DNA of 64,000 nucleotides from Schlesneria paludicola DSM 18645 (lineage in GTDB: Bacteria > Planctomycetota > Planctomycetia > Planctomycetales > Planctomycetaceae). The notes below the pieces were generated by a model. It ran no database searches. It saw nothing but the letters and a program-made list of their open reading frames with translations, and was not told the origin of the DNA. Numbering within the stretch: the first letter of the stretch is position 1; each line of letters opens with the position of its first letter. The stretch spans positions 1 to 64,000 of the forward strand of contig CAMCMU010000004.1 in NCBI GenBank assembly GCA_945876035.1. The letters are read 5' to 3'. The position numbers and the translations under genes were made by a program. Shown here one piece after another: positions 21,163 to 30,994 of this stretch.

Positions 21163-21303
21163 CGTTGTCTGAATCAATCTAAATTGGCCGATACCAGATG
21201 TCAACACTCTTTTTTCACGGCCTGACCGCCAAGACTGATACATTCGGCACAACGGGCGATCTGTTATTGGGTTAACGAAATCCCAAAAAAAATGGCGATC
21301 GAT

Positions 21304-21344
21304 CTACGGGTCTGTCAATCAGTTCAAGGTTGACAGACCCGTAG
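21304..21344. terminator. 15-bp perfect stem-loop
   Basis: CTACGGGTCTGTCAA (21304-21318) and its exact complement TTGACAGACCCGTAG (21330-21344) flank an 11-base loop. No T-tract on either strand. It sits between nrdJ's promoter and cysC; it could insulate nrdJ from cysC read-through or be an inserted palindrome. Confidence 0.5.
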
Positions 21345-21621
21345 GCATCGGGCCTCATTTGGCGGAGGGCACAGGTCGCGCGTCGATTCCCAGAGCGGCC
21401 GTGGCCAGTCTCTGCGGCACACTCATTCCAGCTCGGAAACTACCAAGAGACGCTGACAATTCCGTTTCTGATAATTTCAAATGTCTTCATGACATTGGCT
21501 TGGTACAGGCATTCGAAATTGAAAGAATCGCCATTAATCACGGCGTTTTTTCAGTTGGTTGATCGCGTTTGTCGAGTATTGCTTTCAAGTCCCGGCCGAC
21601 CGCTGGGGATCGGCACCGTTT

Positions 21622-21648
21622 ACGGCAGTCCAGTCACGGCAGTCCAGT
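21622..21648. repeat. 14-bp tandem duplication
   Basis: ACGGCAGTCCAGT occurs at 21622-21634 and again at 21636-21648, period 14, in non-coding DNA. Confidence 0.7.
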
Positions 21649-22023
21649 GAAAAGGTCATGCAGGAGGATTATTACACTCATTGTATTCAGCATTTTTGCG
21701 GCGTTTTTTCTCGATACCAAGCTTCACTGAAATCACGTGATTGCGTTCTTACGGATCGCGGGGGCTGTGTTCTTCGTCAGGAATGACTCAAGAGCGGAGA
21801 TGCCGGCCATTTCTCAGGAGCGAATGAAGGAAAGCCTCCCCTCCCTCCCTGAAAAATTGGGGGGAGTGAGCCGAATCCCAACGCCGATCCGGCTCACCGC
21901 TCCTGAAAAAACCATGTCCGTTGGAGGTCAGCGTACACAAGCCCAGCAGGACGGCCTTCCAACACCCGCGGATACGGCAGGCCTCCACGGGGCCACATGG
22001 GGAGTCTGATTCCCCTGTCGATT

Positions 22024-22635
22024 TTAGGCTGTGAAGTATCCGTGGTTCTGGAGATAAGAGATCACTTCACCGGCCAGTTCCTCAATTCCCTTTCGGTTCG
22101 AGTCGAGAACAAGTTCTGGCTTTTCGGGAGCCTCGTAGGGATCACTAATTCCGGTAAAATTCTTAATTTCACCGGCGCGGGCTTTCTTGTAAAGCCCCTT
22201 AGGATCGCGTTGCTCACATGTTTCGACCGAAGCATCGACGTGGATTTCGATGAACTCCCCCTGCCCCATAATCTCTCTCACTTTGTCGCGATCCGCTCGA
22301 TAGGGAGAAATGAATGCGGTTAAAGTCAAGCTGGCGTTTTGTGAGAACAACTTTGCGACCTCTCCAATCCGACGGATATTTTCCGCCCGGTCTTCAGCCG
22401 AGAACCCGAGGTTTTTATTCAGCCCCATCCGAATGTTGTCCCCGTCCAAGACAACGCTGTGTTTACCTGCCAGATACAGCTTGTGATCGACGGCATTGGC
22501 GATCGTGCTTTTGCCGCAAGCGGACAAGCCCGTGAACCACAGGATGGCCCCCTTATGCCCATTGAGTTTGGCTCGTTCTTCCTTCGACACATTGTGCTCG
22601 TGTCGGGTGATATTGGTGGCTTTTTGCTCGGTCAT
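22024..22635 (-). CDS. cysC: Adenylylsulfate kinase
   Basis: Phosphorylates APS to PAPS in sulfate assimilation or sulfation. 203 residues. P-loop GLSACGKSTIANAVD, then LDGDNIRMGLNKNLGFSAEDRAENIRRIGEVAKLF, AFISPYRADRD and DPKGLYKKARAGEIKNFTGI are diagnostic of APS kinases. ATG 22635. No sulfate adenylyltransferase genes are adjacent, so the enzyme is encoded apart from its partner. PAPS could serve the sulfated-glycan metabolism typical of planctomycetes, an inference only. Confidence 0.95.
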   Translation of the reverse strand: MTEQKATNITRHEHNVSKEERAKLNGHKGAILWFTGLSACGKSTIANAVDHKLYLAGKHSVVLDGDNIRMGLNKNLGFSAEDRAENIRRIGEVAKLFSQNASLTLTAFISPYRADRDKVREIMGQGEFIEIHVDASVETCEQRDPKGLYKKARAGEIKNFTGISDPYEAPEKPELVLDSNRKGIEELAGEVISYLQNHGYFTA

Positions 22636-23340
22636 GTTACGGAAAACTCCTGCTGAAATTTTGAATCGGACTCAGGGCCGAAGACACCGACAGTGGGTGC
22701 CACCGAAGAGTTACCGAGTTTAGGAGAAGGCCTCATTCGTTGGAAGCCATCGCGCACGCATCCTCGGGTGCTCGATCCCTCCGCAGTTGAGTGGTTCTGA
22801 TAACTGGCTAACGAGGGCGCATCGTTCTCTCAGGCCGCGTGTCGCCTTAAAAAGTGAGGCGTTATTCGAATCTCTCGCCAGTCCCGTGTTACCAGCGAGA
22901 CACTGAAATTTGTGAGGCGGCATCGGTAAAACGTGCAGTCTGTCTGTTTGCGGGATAGAGCACCCCCTTCCCGAGTGGATCGATCAATTCTGGACGATGT
23001 CGGAGTTCGTTCCCCGGAATTAAGAATCGAGTGGCAACCTCAAGTAAGGCCGCCTCTGCAGTTCCTGAGGGCCGCCGAGATTGGTGCGAATTGAGCGGTG
23101 ATGTCCACCGCTCAGGACCTGTCGAAAGACGGTTGGCGAGGCTCCTGCCGAGCCGTAGGCGTGTCGAGAGCGTTTGTTGCTCGCGGCTCAGCCAGAGTTT
23201 CGCCCTGCCTCCAGACTTTGTTCAACAGGCTGCGAGGGGGCAACAGTTGCCCCGGTATTGACCGGAGTGTTCTGCGGCAGCAACATGGGCCACTGATACC
23301 CTTTGATTTTGAATTTCTATCTCCCAGAGGTTTCCGTGAC
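22636..23340. other. Divergent spacer cysC / lpxK
   Basis: About 700 bases with no convincing gene. The lpxK frame is open back to 23098, but the extension reads as noise. One small hairpin (GGCTC-ctgcc-GAGCC near 23140) is visible. Promoters for both genes must lie here. Confidence 0.35.
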
Positions 23341-24498
23341 ATGGACGGGTCTGCGCTGCATGATCTGCTTTCGGGCCGTCGTCGCGATTTGTTCTCATCC
23401 GTGTTGCGAAGCGGTCTGTGGTGCCTCTCCGGGGGCTACTTTCTGGCGATGATTCTTCGAAATGCGGCCTACAACAGGAACTGGCTGCGCATCCATCGAG
23501 TCACAGTCCCCGTGATCAGTCTGGGCAACATCACGACAGGTGGTACCGGCAAGACGCCAATGGCGGCATGGATCTCACATCGGCTGCAGGCGACTCGACA
23601 TTCGCCTGGACTCCTGAGCCGAGGCTACCGATCTTTCCGAACGAAGGTGGCTGAGGGGTGTCCAGAGATCCCGTCGGGGAACGACGAAAAACTTGTTCTC
23701 GACCGTCTCTGTCCCGGGGTGCCGCATCTGCAGCAGCGGGATCGAGTCTCCGCGGCCAAGCGGTTGGTGGACGAGCATGGTTGTGATCGGCTGGTTCTCG
23801 ATGACGGTTTTCAGCATCGTCAGTTGCATCGCGACCTCGACATCGTTCTGGTCGATGCGTTGCAGCCATGGGGCTTTGGAAGTCTCTTGCCGTGTGGGTT
23901 GTTGCGGGAGCCTCTTGCCGCGTTGAGGCGCGCGGATGTGATTGTCCTGACGCGAGCCGATCAGATCACATCGAATCAGCGTGGCGCATTCTTGCAACAA
24001 CTCGCGAAGGTTCGAGGGACGGATGAGTGTGTGGAAGTCGCCTTCACCGCCCGATCTCTGATTGGATTATCGGGTGACACGTTGCCGCTGTCTGCCATCC
24101 GGGGACGACGAGTGTTCGCTTTCTGTGGCGTTGGTAACCCTCAGGGATTTATCGGGACTGTCTCCGCCTTGTCAGAGGCGTCTGATCTCCTCAGTCGATC
24201 ATCGAGCCCCGAGGACCCTGCTGAGGAGCGTCCTCGGAACAGGCCCGACCAAGAATCGCCAGTGAACCTGACGTTGGAGCTATTTCCCGATCATCACCAC
24301 TATGATCTGCGGGATATCCAACGGCTGTCAGAGTCGGCTAACGCCGCCCGATCGGAAATAGTTCTCACGACGTTGAAAGATTTTGTAAAACTGCAGTCGA
24401 ATGCTTGGAACGGTCCTCCGTTGTACGCAGTGGATGTTGCGGTCGAGTTTTTATCGGGCCGCGAATTGTTGGAAATACGCCTTCAGGAATTGACATAA
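23341..24498 (+). CDS. lpxK: Tetraacyldisaccharide 4'-kinase
   Basis: Membrane-associated kinase that adds the 4'-phosphate in lipid A synthesis. About 385 residues: a hydrophobic N-terminal segment (SGGYFLAMILRNAAYNRNW), the P-loop ISLGNITTGGTGKTPMAAW, LSRGYRS, LVLDDGFQHRQLHRDLDIVLVDA and VIVLTRADQ, followed by AFCGVGNPQGF and LELFPDHHHYD. These are specific for LpxK. About 20 Pro/Arg/Glu-rich residues (SSSPEDPAEERPRNRPDQ) are inserted before the FPDHHHYD motif. ATG 23341 removes an 81-residue non-homologous extension. Supports a Gram-negative-type outer membrane. Confidence 0.9.
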   Translation: MDGSALHDLLSGRRRDLFSSVLRSGLWCLSGGYFLAMILRNAAYNRNWLRIHRVTVPVISLGNITTGGTGKTPMAAWISHRLQATRHSPGLLSRGYRSFRTKVAEGCPEIPSGNDEKLVLDRLCPGVPHLQQRDRVSAAKRLVDEHGCDRLVLDDGFQHRQLHRDLDIVLVDALQPWGFGSLLPCGLLREPLAALRRADVIVLTRADQITSNQRGAFLQQLAKVRGTDECVEVAFTARSLIGLSGDTLPLSAIRGRRVFAFCGVGNPQGFIGTVSALSEASDLLSRSSSPEDPAEERPRNRPDQESPVNLTLELFPDHHHYDLRDIQRLSESANAARSEIVLTTLKDFVKLQSNAWNGPPLYAVDVAVEFLSGRELLEIRLQELT

Positions 24499-24876
24499 TT
24501 CTGCGATCAGGCAGCGGTCTCGGATCCGATCGTTTCTTTCGGGCGGGGTGTGGTCGAATTGTCAGACGATACGACTGAATTGACGAAAGCCAACGCCCGT
24601 CGGTATAGATCTATGGATTCTACGGTGTCGAAAAAATTTCAACGACGGCAATTTTTGTACATAGAGCAACGTCCACGGCGGGTTATCCGTTATCCTTCAT
24701 TACCATTTTGGTATCGCTCACCACGAAATCTACGCGGTTGTGTGATGTCAATTTCCTGCTGCTTCGGCTTCACGCGGAGAGTGTTACTCTGGAGCCCAAC
24801 ATTAATGCCCGCCCGTTGACTGACTCCGCGAGTCGTCTCGAGCACAGTTGCCTTCGCTGGAAAAATAAGTGTCATT
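24499..24876. other. Spacer before the S1-domain gene
   Basis: About 380 bases; no credible gene, operator or terminator seen. Confidence 0.35.
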
Positions 24877-26631
24877 ATGCAGATCATTGGTTTTCGGTCG
24901 GAGCCTGCCGGGCTGTTTCTCGATGTCGAACAATTGGTGGGAGCATTCTCCCTGAGTCGAGAAACGGGTGAAGTCACCCTGCGACCGGAAGTCGCAAACC
25001 GTCCGCAGGGAGGTTCCGTACCGGAAACGATCCCCGTCGAGCGGGTCGTTGAAATCGAGGTCGCTTCCGGTGAAAATGGTCAACTGGAACTGAAATGTTC
25101 TTCTCGCGATGAGGATGGCTCGGTCAGATCGATTTCGCTGGGAATGACGGATCAAGCTCAGGTGGCTCGAGCGTGGGTTGAAGATGTGAAAACAATCGTG
25201 TCGTTGCGTTCGCGGCGGGCACGTTTGAACCCAACCGTCGATCTCAAGTCCGTGCGCGCGGTTCCGAGTCTCACGCCGACGCCTCTGCCGGACGATGGAA
25301 CGACGGCGACGAGGGATGGGGATCTGGCCTCCCCGCCGTCGCCCCCCTCCGACCCGGTGTTGTTGCCGCCAGAGAGGTTGGCAATCGATGCGGACCTCGA
25401 AAAAGAGATCGAAGCTGCAATGGCCGGCCAAATGTCTGATCCGGTCGGCCCTCCCTCGGGAGCCGTTTCTGCACCGTCGGCCGTTTCCGACCTTCCCACT
25501 TCTGAGGAGCAACTCGAAGCGGGGATGAAACTCAAAGCCAAAGTCCAAAGCGTCACTGCGGATGATGTGTTTTGTGAAATCGGATATCGTTCTCCCGGAA
25601 TTCTGCCCACGCGACAATTTCCTCAGGGAAAACAACCGCATGTTGGTGAAGAGTTTTTGGTCGTCGTCGAAAAGTATGATGCCGAGAACAGTGTTGTCTT
25701 GGTTAATCTTCCCAGAGCGATTCGTAAATCTAAAGGAAACTGGGAAGAACTCTCGGTCGGTCAGGTGATCGAATGTGTTGTCAGTAAGACAAACAAAGGA
25801 GGCCTCGAAGTGACGCTCGGTGCTCTGCGAGCTTTTTTACCGGCCAGCCAGATTGAACTTGGCTTCGCACCGGAGCTCGAGACATTTGTCGGCCGGAAGC
25901 TGACTGTTCAGGTCACAGAGGTGAATCCGGCGAAACGCAATCTGGTTGTCAGCCGGAAAGCCATCTTAATTCAAGAACGCAAGGAATTGGCTGCCGCTTT
26001 TTGGCCCACGGTTGATGTGGGTCAGCAATTCACGGGGACTGTCAAAACAATCAAGGATTATGGAGCGTTCGTTGATTTGGGCGGAGCGGACGGATTTCTG
26101 CACATTGGTGAAATGAGTTGGACCCGCGTCAAACACCCCTCCGAAGTGTTGCAGGAAGGGATTCAGGTCGATGTCGTGGTGCTTTCGTTGGATCGCGACA
26201 AGCAAAAAATTGGCCTAGGGATGAGGCAGCTTGCTCGGAATCCGTGGTCCGACGTGCAAGATCGATATTCGGTCGGAAAATCGGTGGCCGGTAAGGTGAC
26301 GCGCGTCGCCGATTTCGGCGCATTTATTGAACTTGAACAGGGCGTCGAAGGCTTGGTTCATATCAGTGAATTAGATCACCAGCGGGTCCGGCGGGTGCAG
26401 GATATTCTGGCTGTCGGCCAAGAGGTCCAGGTCCAGGTACTCGAAGTCGATGCAGATCGTCAAAGGATCAGCCTGTCCCTGAAAGCTCTCAAAGAGAAAC
26501 CGGAACTTCCCAAGTTCGTCGAACCGGAACCCGTTCCCGCTCCAGTTCGCAAACGCAAAGAACCTCTGCGCGGTGGCAAGACAGCCGAAACCGGTGGCGA
26601 TTTGTTCGGTAATCCGAAGGATTACAAGTAG
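24877..26631 (+). CDS. S1 RNA-binding protein with four S1 domains and a novel N-terminus
   Basis: 584 residues. Four S1-type OB folds begin near residues 210, 292, 381 and 465; the last two are canonical (GTVKTIKDYGAFVDLGGADGFLHI, split by GEMSW; VTRVADFGAFIELEQGVEGLVHI). This arrangement resembles ribosomal protein S1 but is shorter at the start and has a 115-residue N-terminal domain (MQIIGFRSEPAGLFLDVEQL) plus a Pro/Ser/Thr-rich linker (residues 125-205) that I do not recognise. Likely binds mRNA during translation or turnover. The C-terminus is basic. The next gene begins 6 bases after its stop. Confidence 0.82.
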   Translation: MQIIGFRSEPAGLFLDVEQLVGAFSLSRETGEVTLRPEVANRPQGGSVPETIPVERVVEIEVASGENGQLELKCSSRDEDGSVRSISLGMTDQAQVARAWVEDVKTIVSLRSRRARLNPTVDLKSVRAVPSLTPTPLPDDGTTATRDGDLASPPSPPSDPVLLPPERLAIDADLEKEIEAAMAGQMSDPVGPPSGAVSAPSAVSDLPTSEEQLEAGMKLKAKVQSVTADDVFCEIGYRSPGILPTRQFPQGKQPHVGEEFLVVVEKYDAENSVVLVNLPRAIRKSKGNWEELSVGQVIECVVSKTNKGGLEVTLGALRAFLPASQIELGFAPELETFVGRKLTVQVTEVNPAKRNLVVSRKAILIQERKELAAAFWPTVDVGQQFTGTVKTIKDYGAFVDLGGADGFLHIGEMSWTRVKHPSEVLQEGIQVDVVVLSLDRDKQKIGLGMRQLARNPWSDVQDRYSVGKSVAGKVTRVADFGAFIELEQGVEGLVHISELDHQRVRRVQDILAVGQEVQVQVLEVDADRQRISLSLKALKEKPELPKFVEPEPVPAPVRKRKEPLRGGKTAETGGDLFGNPKDYK

Positions 26632-26637
26632 CTCTCC

Positions 26638-28158
26638 ATGAGTCATTTCCTGCCAGCAATCGTCGTGGTCGGCTTTTTCAGCGTGACAGTTTTTGGCTGC
26701 TCCAGATCAAATATCGGTACTGGAGCGGCCGTCAAGATCTTGACGGCCGCTAGCGATGAGCTGGCCCCCGCCACTTCCGGGGAAATCGAGAAGCTGGATT
26801 TGCGTCACGGGGATGATTGGCCAGTCTTTCTCGGTCCGCATGGTACCGGGGTCTCGGATGAAAAAGGCTTGCTGGATGAATGGCCTCTGACAGGTCCCGA
26901 GGTAATCTGGGAGCAGCATGTCGGCAAGGGGTATAGTTCACCGTCGATCCGTGGTCATCGACTCGTGATTCATCACCGGCAAAAAAACAACGATGTCGTA
27001 GAATGTATTCGGGCCGACGACGGACAGTCGATTTGGAAACGCGAGCATGACACACACTTCTCGGACCCCTACGGATACAGCAACGGCCCGCGGTGTTCAC
27101 CTCTGCTCACCGAAAATCGCTGTTACACCTACGGTGCCCAAGGTCTGTTGGTGTGTCTCGATCTGGCAACTGGTCGAGTCCTTTGGCAGCGTGACACGGC
27201 CAAAGAGTGGACGATTCCCGATCATTTCTTCGGGGCTGGATGCTCGCCCCTCTTGGAGGGGGGGCTGCTGATTGTGTTGGTTGGTGGCCAGCCCAATTCT
27301 GGCGTCGTCGCATTCGATCCTGAAACCGGTGCAACACAATGGGAAAGTGTTGGAAAAGAGACGTGGGATGGTGCACAAACCGATGGACCGGGGCAACCGC
27401 CACTCAAATGGGGAAGCGATGAGATGGTTGTTTCGTATTCATCGCCCATCGCCGCCACCATTCACGGTCATCGCCATTTACTCTGCCTCGTCCGCCAAGG
27501 CTTGGTGTCCCTTGATCCCTCGAACGGTCGAGTTCGTTTTCATTACTGGTTCCGATCAAGAACTCACGAGTCAGTCAATGCCGCGAGGCCGGTTGTTGTT
27601 GATGATCAAATTCTTCTCTCTGCCGCTTATGATACCGGTGCCGCATTGCTCAAAGTCCACTTGGACGGTGAAGGATATGATGTTGTCTGGAGGAACAAGC
27701 GAGGGATGTCAACTCACTGGTCGACCCCGATTCATCAGGAGGGTTGCTTCTATGGATTCAGCGGGCGTCACGAGAACGAAGCGCAGTTGCAATGTGTGGA
27801 CCTGCTCAGCGGAACGCTCATCTGGCAAACGAACGGTTTCGAAGGTCATGTCGATGAGCTCGTTCAGGATCAGGAAACGGGAAACATCAAGAATACAACG
27901 ACAGGCGAAGTCATTCCTTGGCCGTTCTATGGCCGTGGGTCAAAAACGTACGCCGACGGTAAGTACTTTGTCCTTGGCGAACGTGGCACATTGGCCCTGA
28001 CCAAGCTCAGCCGTGATGGCTGGAAGGAAATCAGTCGAACAACCTTCAAAAATCTCAAGTATCCGATGTGGGCGTCACCGGTACTGTCTCGCGGTCGGCT
28101 CTATATCAGAAGCGAAGACTGGCTGATCTGTCTCAACGTCGCCAAGCCCTCAACGTGA
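26638..28158 (+). CDS. PQQ-type beta-propeller lipoprotein
   Basis: 506 residues. The N-terminus MSHFLPAIVVVGFFSVTVFGCSRSN is a signal peptide with a lipobox (VFGC). The mature part repeats PQQ/pyrrolo-quinoline-like propeller blades: VECIRADDGQSIWKREHD, LVCLDLATGRVLWQRDTA, VVAFDPETGATQWES, LQCVDLLSGTLIWQT. WPVFLGPHGTGVSDEKGLLDEWP is the typical opening of planctomycete outer-membrane propeller proteins. Probably periplasmic or surface-attached; substrate unknown. It is coupled to the S1-domain gene (6-base gap), an odd functional pairing. Confidence 0.85.
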   Translation: MSHFLPAIVVVGFFSVTVFGCSRSNIGTGAAVKILTAASDELAPATSGEIEKLDLRHGDDWPVFLGPHGTGVSDEKGLLDEWPLTGPEVIWEQHVGKGYSSPSIRGHRLVIHHRQKNNDVVECIRADDGQSIWKREHDTHFSDPYGYSNGPRCSPLLTENRCYTYGAQGLLVCLDLATGRVLWQRDTAKEWTIPDHFFGAGCSPLLEGGLLIVLVGGQPNSGVVAFDPETGATQWESVGKETWDGAQTDGPGQPPLKWGSDEMVVSYSSPIAATIHGHRHLLCLVRQGLVSLDPSNGRVRFHYWFRSRTHESVNAARPVVVDDQILLSAAYDTGAALLKVHLDGEGYDVVWRNKRGMSTHWSTPIHQEGCFYGFSGRHENEAQLQCVDLLSGTLIWQTNGFEGHVDELVQDQETGNIKNTTTGEVIPWPFYGRGSKTYADGKYFVLGERGTLALTKLSRDGWKEISRTTFKNLKYPMWASPVLSRGRLYIRSEDWLICLNVAKPST

Positions 28159-28413
28159 CTGCTAGACGAATCGCAAATCGGCATGTCTGGAGCTCGACGG
28201 TATTTGTCGTTGCAAGATTTCTTGCCACAGCACGACGCGCAACAACACACCCGGCCAGATGAAATCAGCACGAGTTCGCTGTTATGCAGAATCTCGACGG
28301 ACTGCTATCGCAAATGTGGGATCACTAGCTAAAGCAATCAGCGAACCATAAAACAACGCGGTGCTTGCTCAGTGGCTCGGACGTGATCGCTTCGCAGGTT
28401 CGCAACGACGACC

Positions 28414-28716
28414 TTAGGGAGCGTCGGCTGTTTTTACATCGGCGATTTTGTTGATCAACTTGGTCAATCGAGACTTATCACGTGCGGCCTTATTCCGATG
28501 AATCAGGTGCTTCGCGGCGGATTGATCGATTTTCTTAATCGCCAATTGGAGGGCGGATTGCGCCTCCGCGACGGTCTTCACGCCTGTCGGCACGGCGATG
28601 GCAGCCGCTCGTACTTTTTTAACGGTCGTTCGCAACGCAGATCGCTGCTGTTTATTGCGGACGCGGCGACGTTCATCTTTTCGTAGAGCACGACGGGCAC
28701 TGTCAGTATTCGGCAT
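28414..28716 (-). CDS. rpsT: 30S ribosomal protein S20
   Basis: 100 residues, highly basic: MPNTDSARRALRKDERRRVRN, QQRSALRTTVKKVRAA, and the C-terminal AAKHLIHRNKAARDKSRLTKLI, the conserved S20 helix. ATG 28716 replaces the track's upstream start. Single gene on minus. Confidence 0.93.
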   Translation of the reverse strand: MPNTDSARRALRKDERRRVRNKQQRSALRTTVKKVRAAAIAVPTGVKTVAEAQSALQLAIKKIDQSAAKHLIHRNKAARDKSRLTKLINKIADVKTADAP

Positions 28717-28867
28717 AAGTAGGCGACCAGAACGCAAATCTGTGAAAGAGACTGGCGGAACAACAGAGGCCCTGACCAGCCGCTATCTCGGACAGGGGCG
28801 GGCAGTATAGCCAGAGGCAGTAAACATCGCCAGTCAGGTAACGTCCGGTTGAGAATTTCCTGAAATT

Positions 28868-30325
28868 TTATTCGGGAGTGTCTCCCAAATCACGATTTGC
28901 GACATTGCCGATTTGTCGTTGAAGTTTTTCGAGCCGGGCGGCGACGTCACGATAGGCATAATCGAGCCCCAATATTTCTAGATAGTGCGTCTCCGCTTCT
29001 GCAAGATCTCCGGCCTCTTCGGCCAACCGGCCCAACCAATAATGGCAGTCCTTGAATGGCTGCGGTTGATTGGTGGAGTTCAGTTTCTCAATAGCCTTCT
29101 GGAATTGCCGTGTGGCCAATGGATTCTGCTGCTGTTTCAGGAAGCAAATGCCGAGATCGACGAGGACTTGTGCTTCGAGGCGAACGTCCTTCGAGGCTTG
29201 TTGCAACAGCGGTATCGCCAGAGCATGCTTGTTGGCCTGCATGAATCGCTGGGCAAGTTCATGTTTCAGCTTCATGTCGTTCGGGTGGTGGCCTGTTCGG
29301 CGGCTATAGATTTCGATTTCTTGATCGAGCACTTCTTTGGCAAGATCAATCCGATTCTGCCTAGCCACGGGATCATTTGGTGCTGCCGTGGATGCCTCCT
29401 TCGCGAACAGAAGGTTCTTGCGAACCATCGCCAATTCGACATCTTCCATTTGTTCGCGAACACTGATGTCGCCACTGACGTGAAGCGCCTGCTGCAGCGT
29501 CAGTGCGGCCTTTTCCAAATTTCCGTCACGTTTGTAGTGGTCCGCCAGCTTCAGGTGGTTTGCGACATTGGCCGGATCCTTTTGGACGGCTCGCAGTAGA
29601 TCATTCTCAGCCGATTCACCGGGGGCCAAGACCTGATTGTTTCTCTTGGCATCGCCCATAACAGAGTCTTCATAACCCTGCTTGACGGGGGGTTTCACTT
29701 CCTGCGTGTTCTTCGCCGTACCGTAGCCTCCTCGATCAATGACCTCTGATGCGCCTAAAGCGGCGATTTTCGAGCGGATCGTGCCATTGAGTGGTTCCAG
29801 TTTCATGACCTTTTCGAGGGTCTTGACGGCGTTTGTGTAATCCCGCCGTCGCTCGTAGAGGGCGGCGAGAGCGATCAAAAAAACCTTGTTTTCTGGTCCA
29901 TATTCGACGGCCAACTCAAGGGCGAAAGTGGCGATCTCATCGAATCCCCGTTCTGCGGTCGCCTGACCAAGATCGGCATGAAACTGCGCGTCCCAAGGAT
30001 TGATCGCCAATCCCTCCTCCGCCGCCTCGTCCATTTCGGACCAGTTTTTGGCGTTTTTGGCCTTCTTGACCTTGGCGCGGATACTTCGGACGGACAGAAA
30101 GGCCATGCTTTTGCCCGTCTTGTTGTCGTTGTACTTCCTGCGTTCGAGACCACGAAGCGACTGTCGATACATGAGGTTGTCGGGAACCATCTTGATCGCA
30201 ATCGAGAACATTTCGACGGCATAGTCCCAATTTTGTCTGGCCATTGCCTCCGTGGCTTTCTTAAAGCAATCGGAGGCAAATTTTCGCTTTCGCTGTTCTT
30301 CCGGCGCGTAGCTTTCCATCGACAT
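28868..30325 (-). CDS. TPR protein of unknown role
   Basis: 485 residues rich in tetratricopeptide helices: KFASDCFKKATEAMARQNWDYAVEMF near the start, then pairs around 120, 155, 250, 355-400 and 420-450 (HYWLGRLAEEAGDLAEAETHYLE). A polar, possibly disordered segment (about 205-230) separates two TPR blocks. No signal peptide or transmembrane helix, so a cytoplasmic scaffold is likely. Neighbour of rpsT on the same strand, 151 bases upstream of it. Function unknown. Confidence 0.8.
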   Translation of the reverse strand: MSMESYAPEEQRKRKFASDCFKKATEAMARQNWDYAVEMFSIAIKMVPDNLMYRQSLRGLERRKYNDNKTGKSMAFLSVRSIRAKVKKAKNAKNWSEMDEAAEEGLAINPWDAQFHADLGQATAERGFDEIATFALELAVEYGPENKVFLIALAALYERRRDYTNAVKTLEKVMKLEPLNGTIRSKIAALGASEVIDRGGYGTAKNTQEVKPPVKQGYEDSVMGDAKRNNQVLAPGESAENDLLRAVQKDPANVANHLKLADHYKRDGNLEKAALTLQQALHVSGDISVREQMEDVELAMVRKNLLFAKEASTAAPNDPVARQNRIDLAKEVLDQEIEIYSRRTGHHPNDMKLKHELAQRFMQANKHALAIPLLQQASKDVRLEAQVLVDLGICFLKQQQNPLATRQFQKAIEKLNSTNQPQPFKDCHYWLGRLAEEAGDLAEAETHYLEILGLDYAYRDVAARLEKLQRQIGNVANRDLGDTPE

Positions 30326-30994
30326 GGTTAAAGTCTCGTGCGACGTTTGTGATTTTCAGAAAACAACCAGCAAACCTCCGGTCGCGGAGACGCTGTGACA
30401 CCGTCTGAGCTTATCACATCAATCGGACTCACGACACCGGGACGAGGACAATGAATCAAATCTCCGTGTCGATCCGTTGTGAAGGAGCTCGTTCCCCGTG
30501 TGCGAGGTGTTCGTGGGATCGTGGGGCATGCCATTTGTCGAAAGATCCGCAGCGGTATCCGCCAGCATACCCCACGGGAGTTGGCCACGCCTGCCGGGAA
30601 GACCATGAGGCGTCGCGCCGCATGGCACCACCACAGATTCTGATGAAGCAAAAACGTGGCATCAACGAGTTGCCGTCAATCGGATCCACATCAACGCTCG
30701 CACGCTCACAAATCGGGTTTCAATGAGGTGCTCAGTGATTGATTTCCCCGCCTCCGCCGCGGTGTGTGCCATCTCCTTATTTCGTTAACACGTGGTCCTT
30801 CGGAATATCGTGAAATGGAAGAGCGGTGGGGGGCTCGCTTCAGAGCACTCTGGAGTGGGGTCTCCATCCGCAACCAGAGAATGTCACGCCATCAACCGGA
30901 GCAGCATCGCGGGAGGATTTCACATCCGTCTTTAGAACAAAGGTCTCCCCAGAGGCTCGGTTGTCTTTGTCGGGAGGTAATGCCTGCGGCGATC
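30326..30994. other. Spacer between TPR gene and DUF1501 gene
   Basis: About 670 bases with only shadow-like ORFs. No repeat or regulatory motif recognised. Confidence 0.35.

Larger units (their letters stand above)
20974..22023. other. 1-kb spacer upstream of nrdJ
   Basis: Holds the nrdJ leader, promoter and NrdR boxes near 21.1 kb, a 15-bp stem-loop at 21304-21344, a 14-bp tandem duplication at 21622-21648 and weak hairpins at 21866-21897 and 21999-22015 (the last could end cysC). The ORFs listed here look non-coding. Confidence 0.5.

Noticed and set aside
20974-21300. Cobalamin riboswitch upstream of nrdJ
   Set aside because: No B12-box-like sequence was seen on the minus strand; tandem NrdR boxes explain the regulation better.
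23098-23340. 81-residue N-terminal extension of LpxK in the ORF track
   Set aside because: Random composition, no homology to LpxK, and the ATG at 23341 gives the normal family length.
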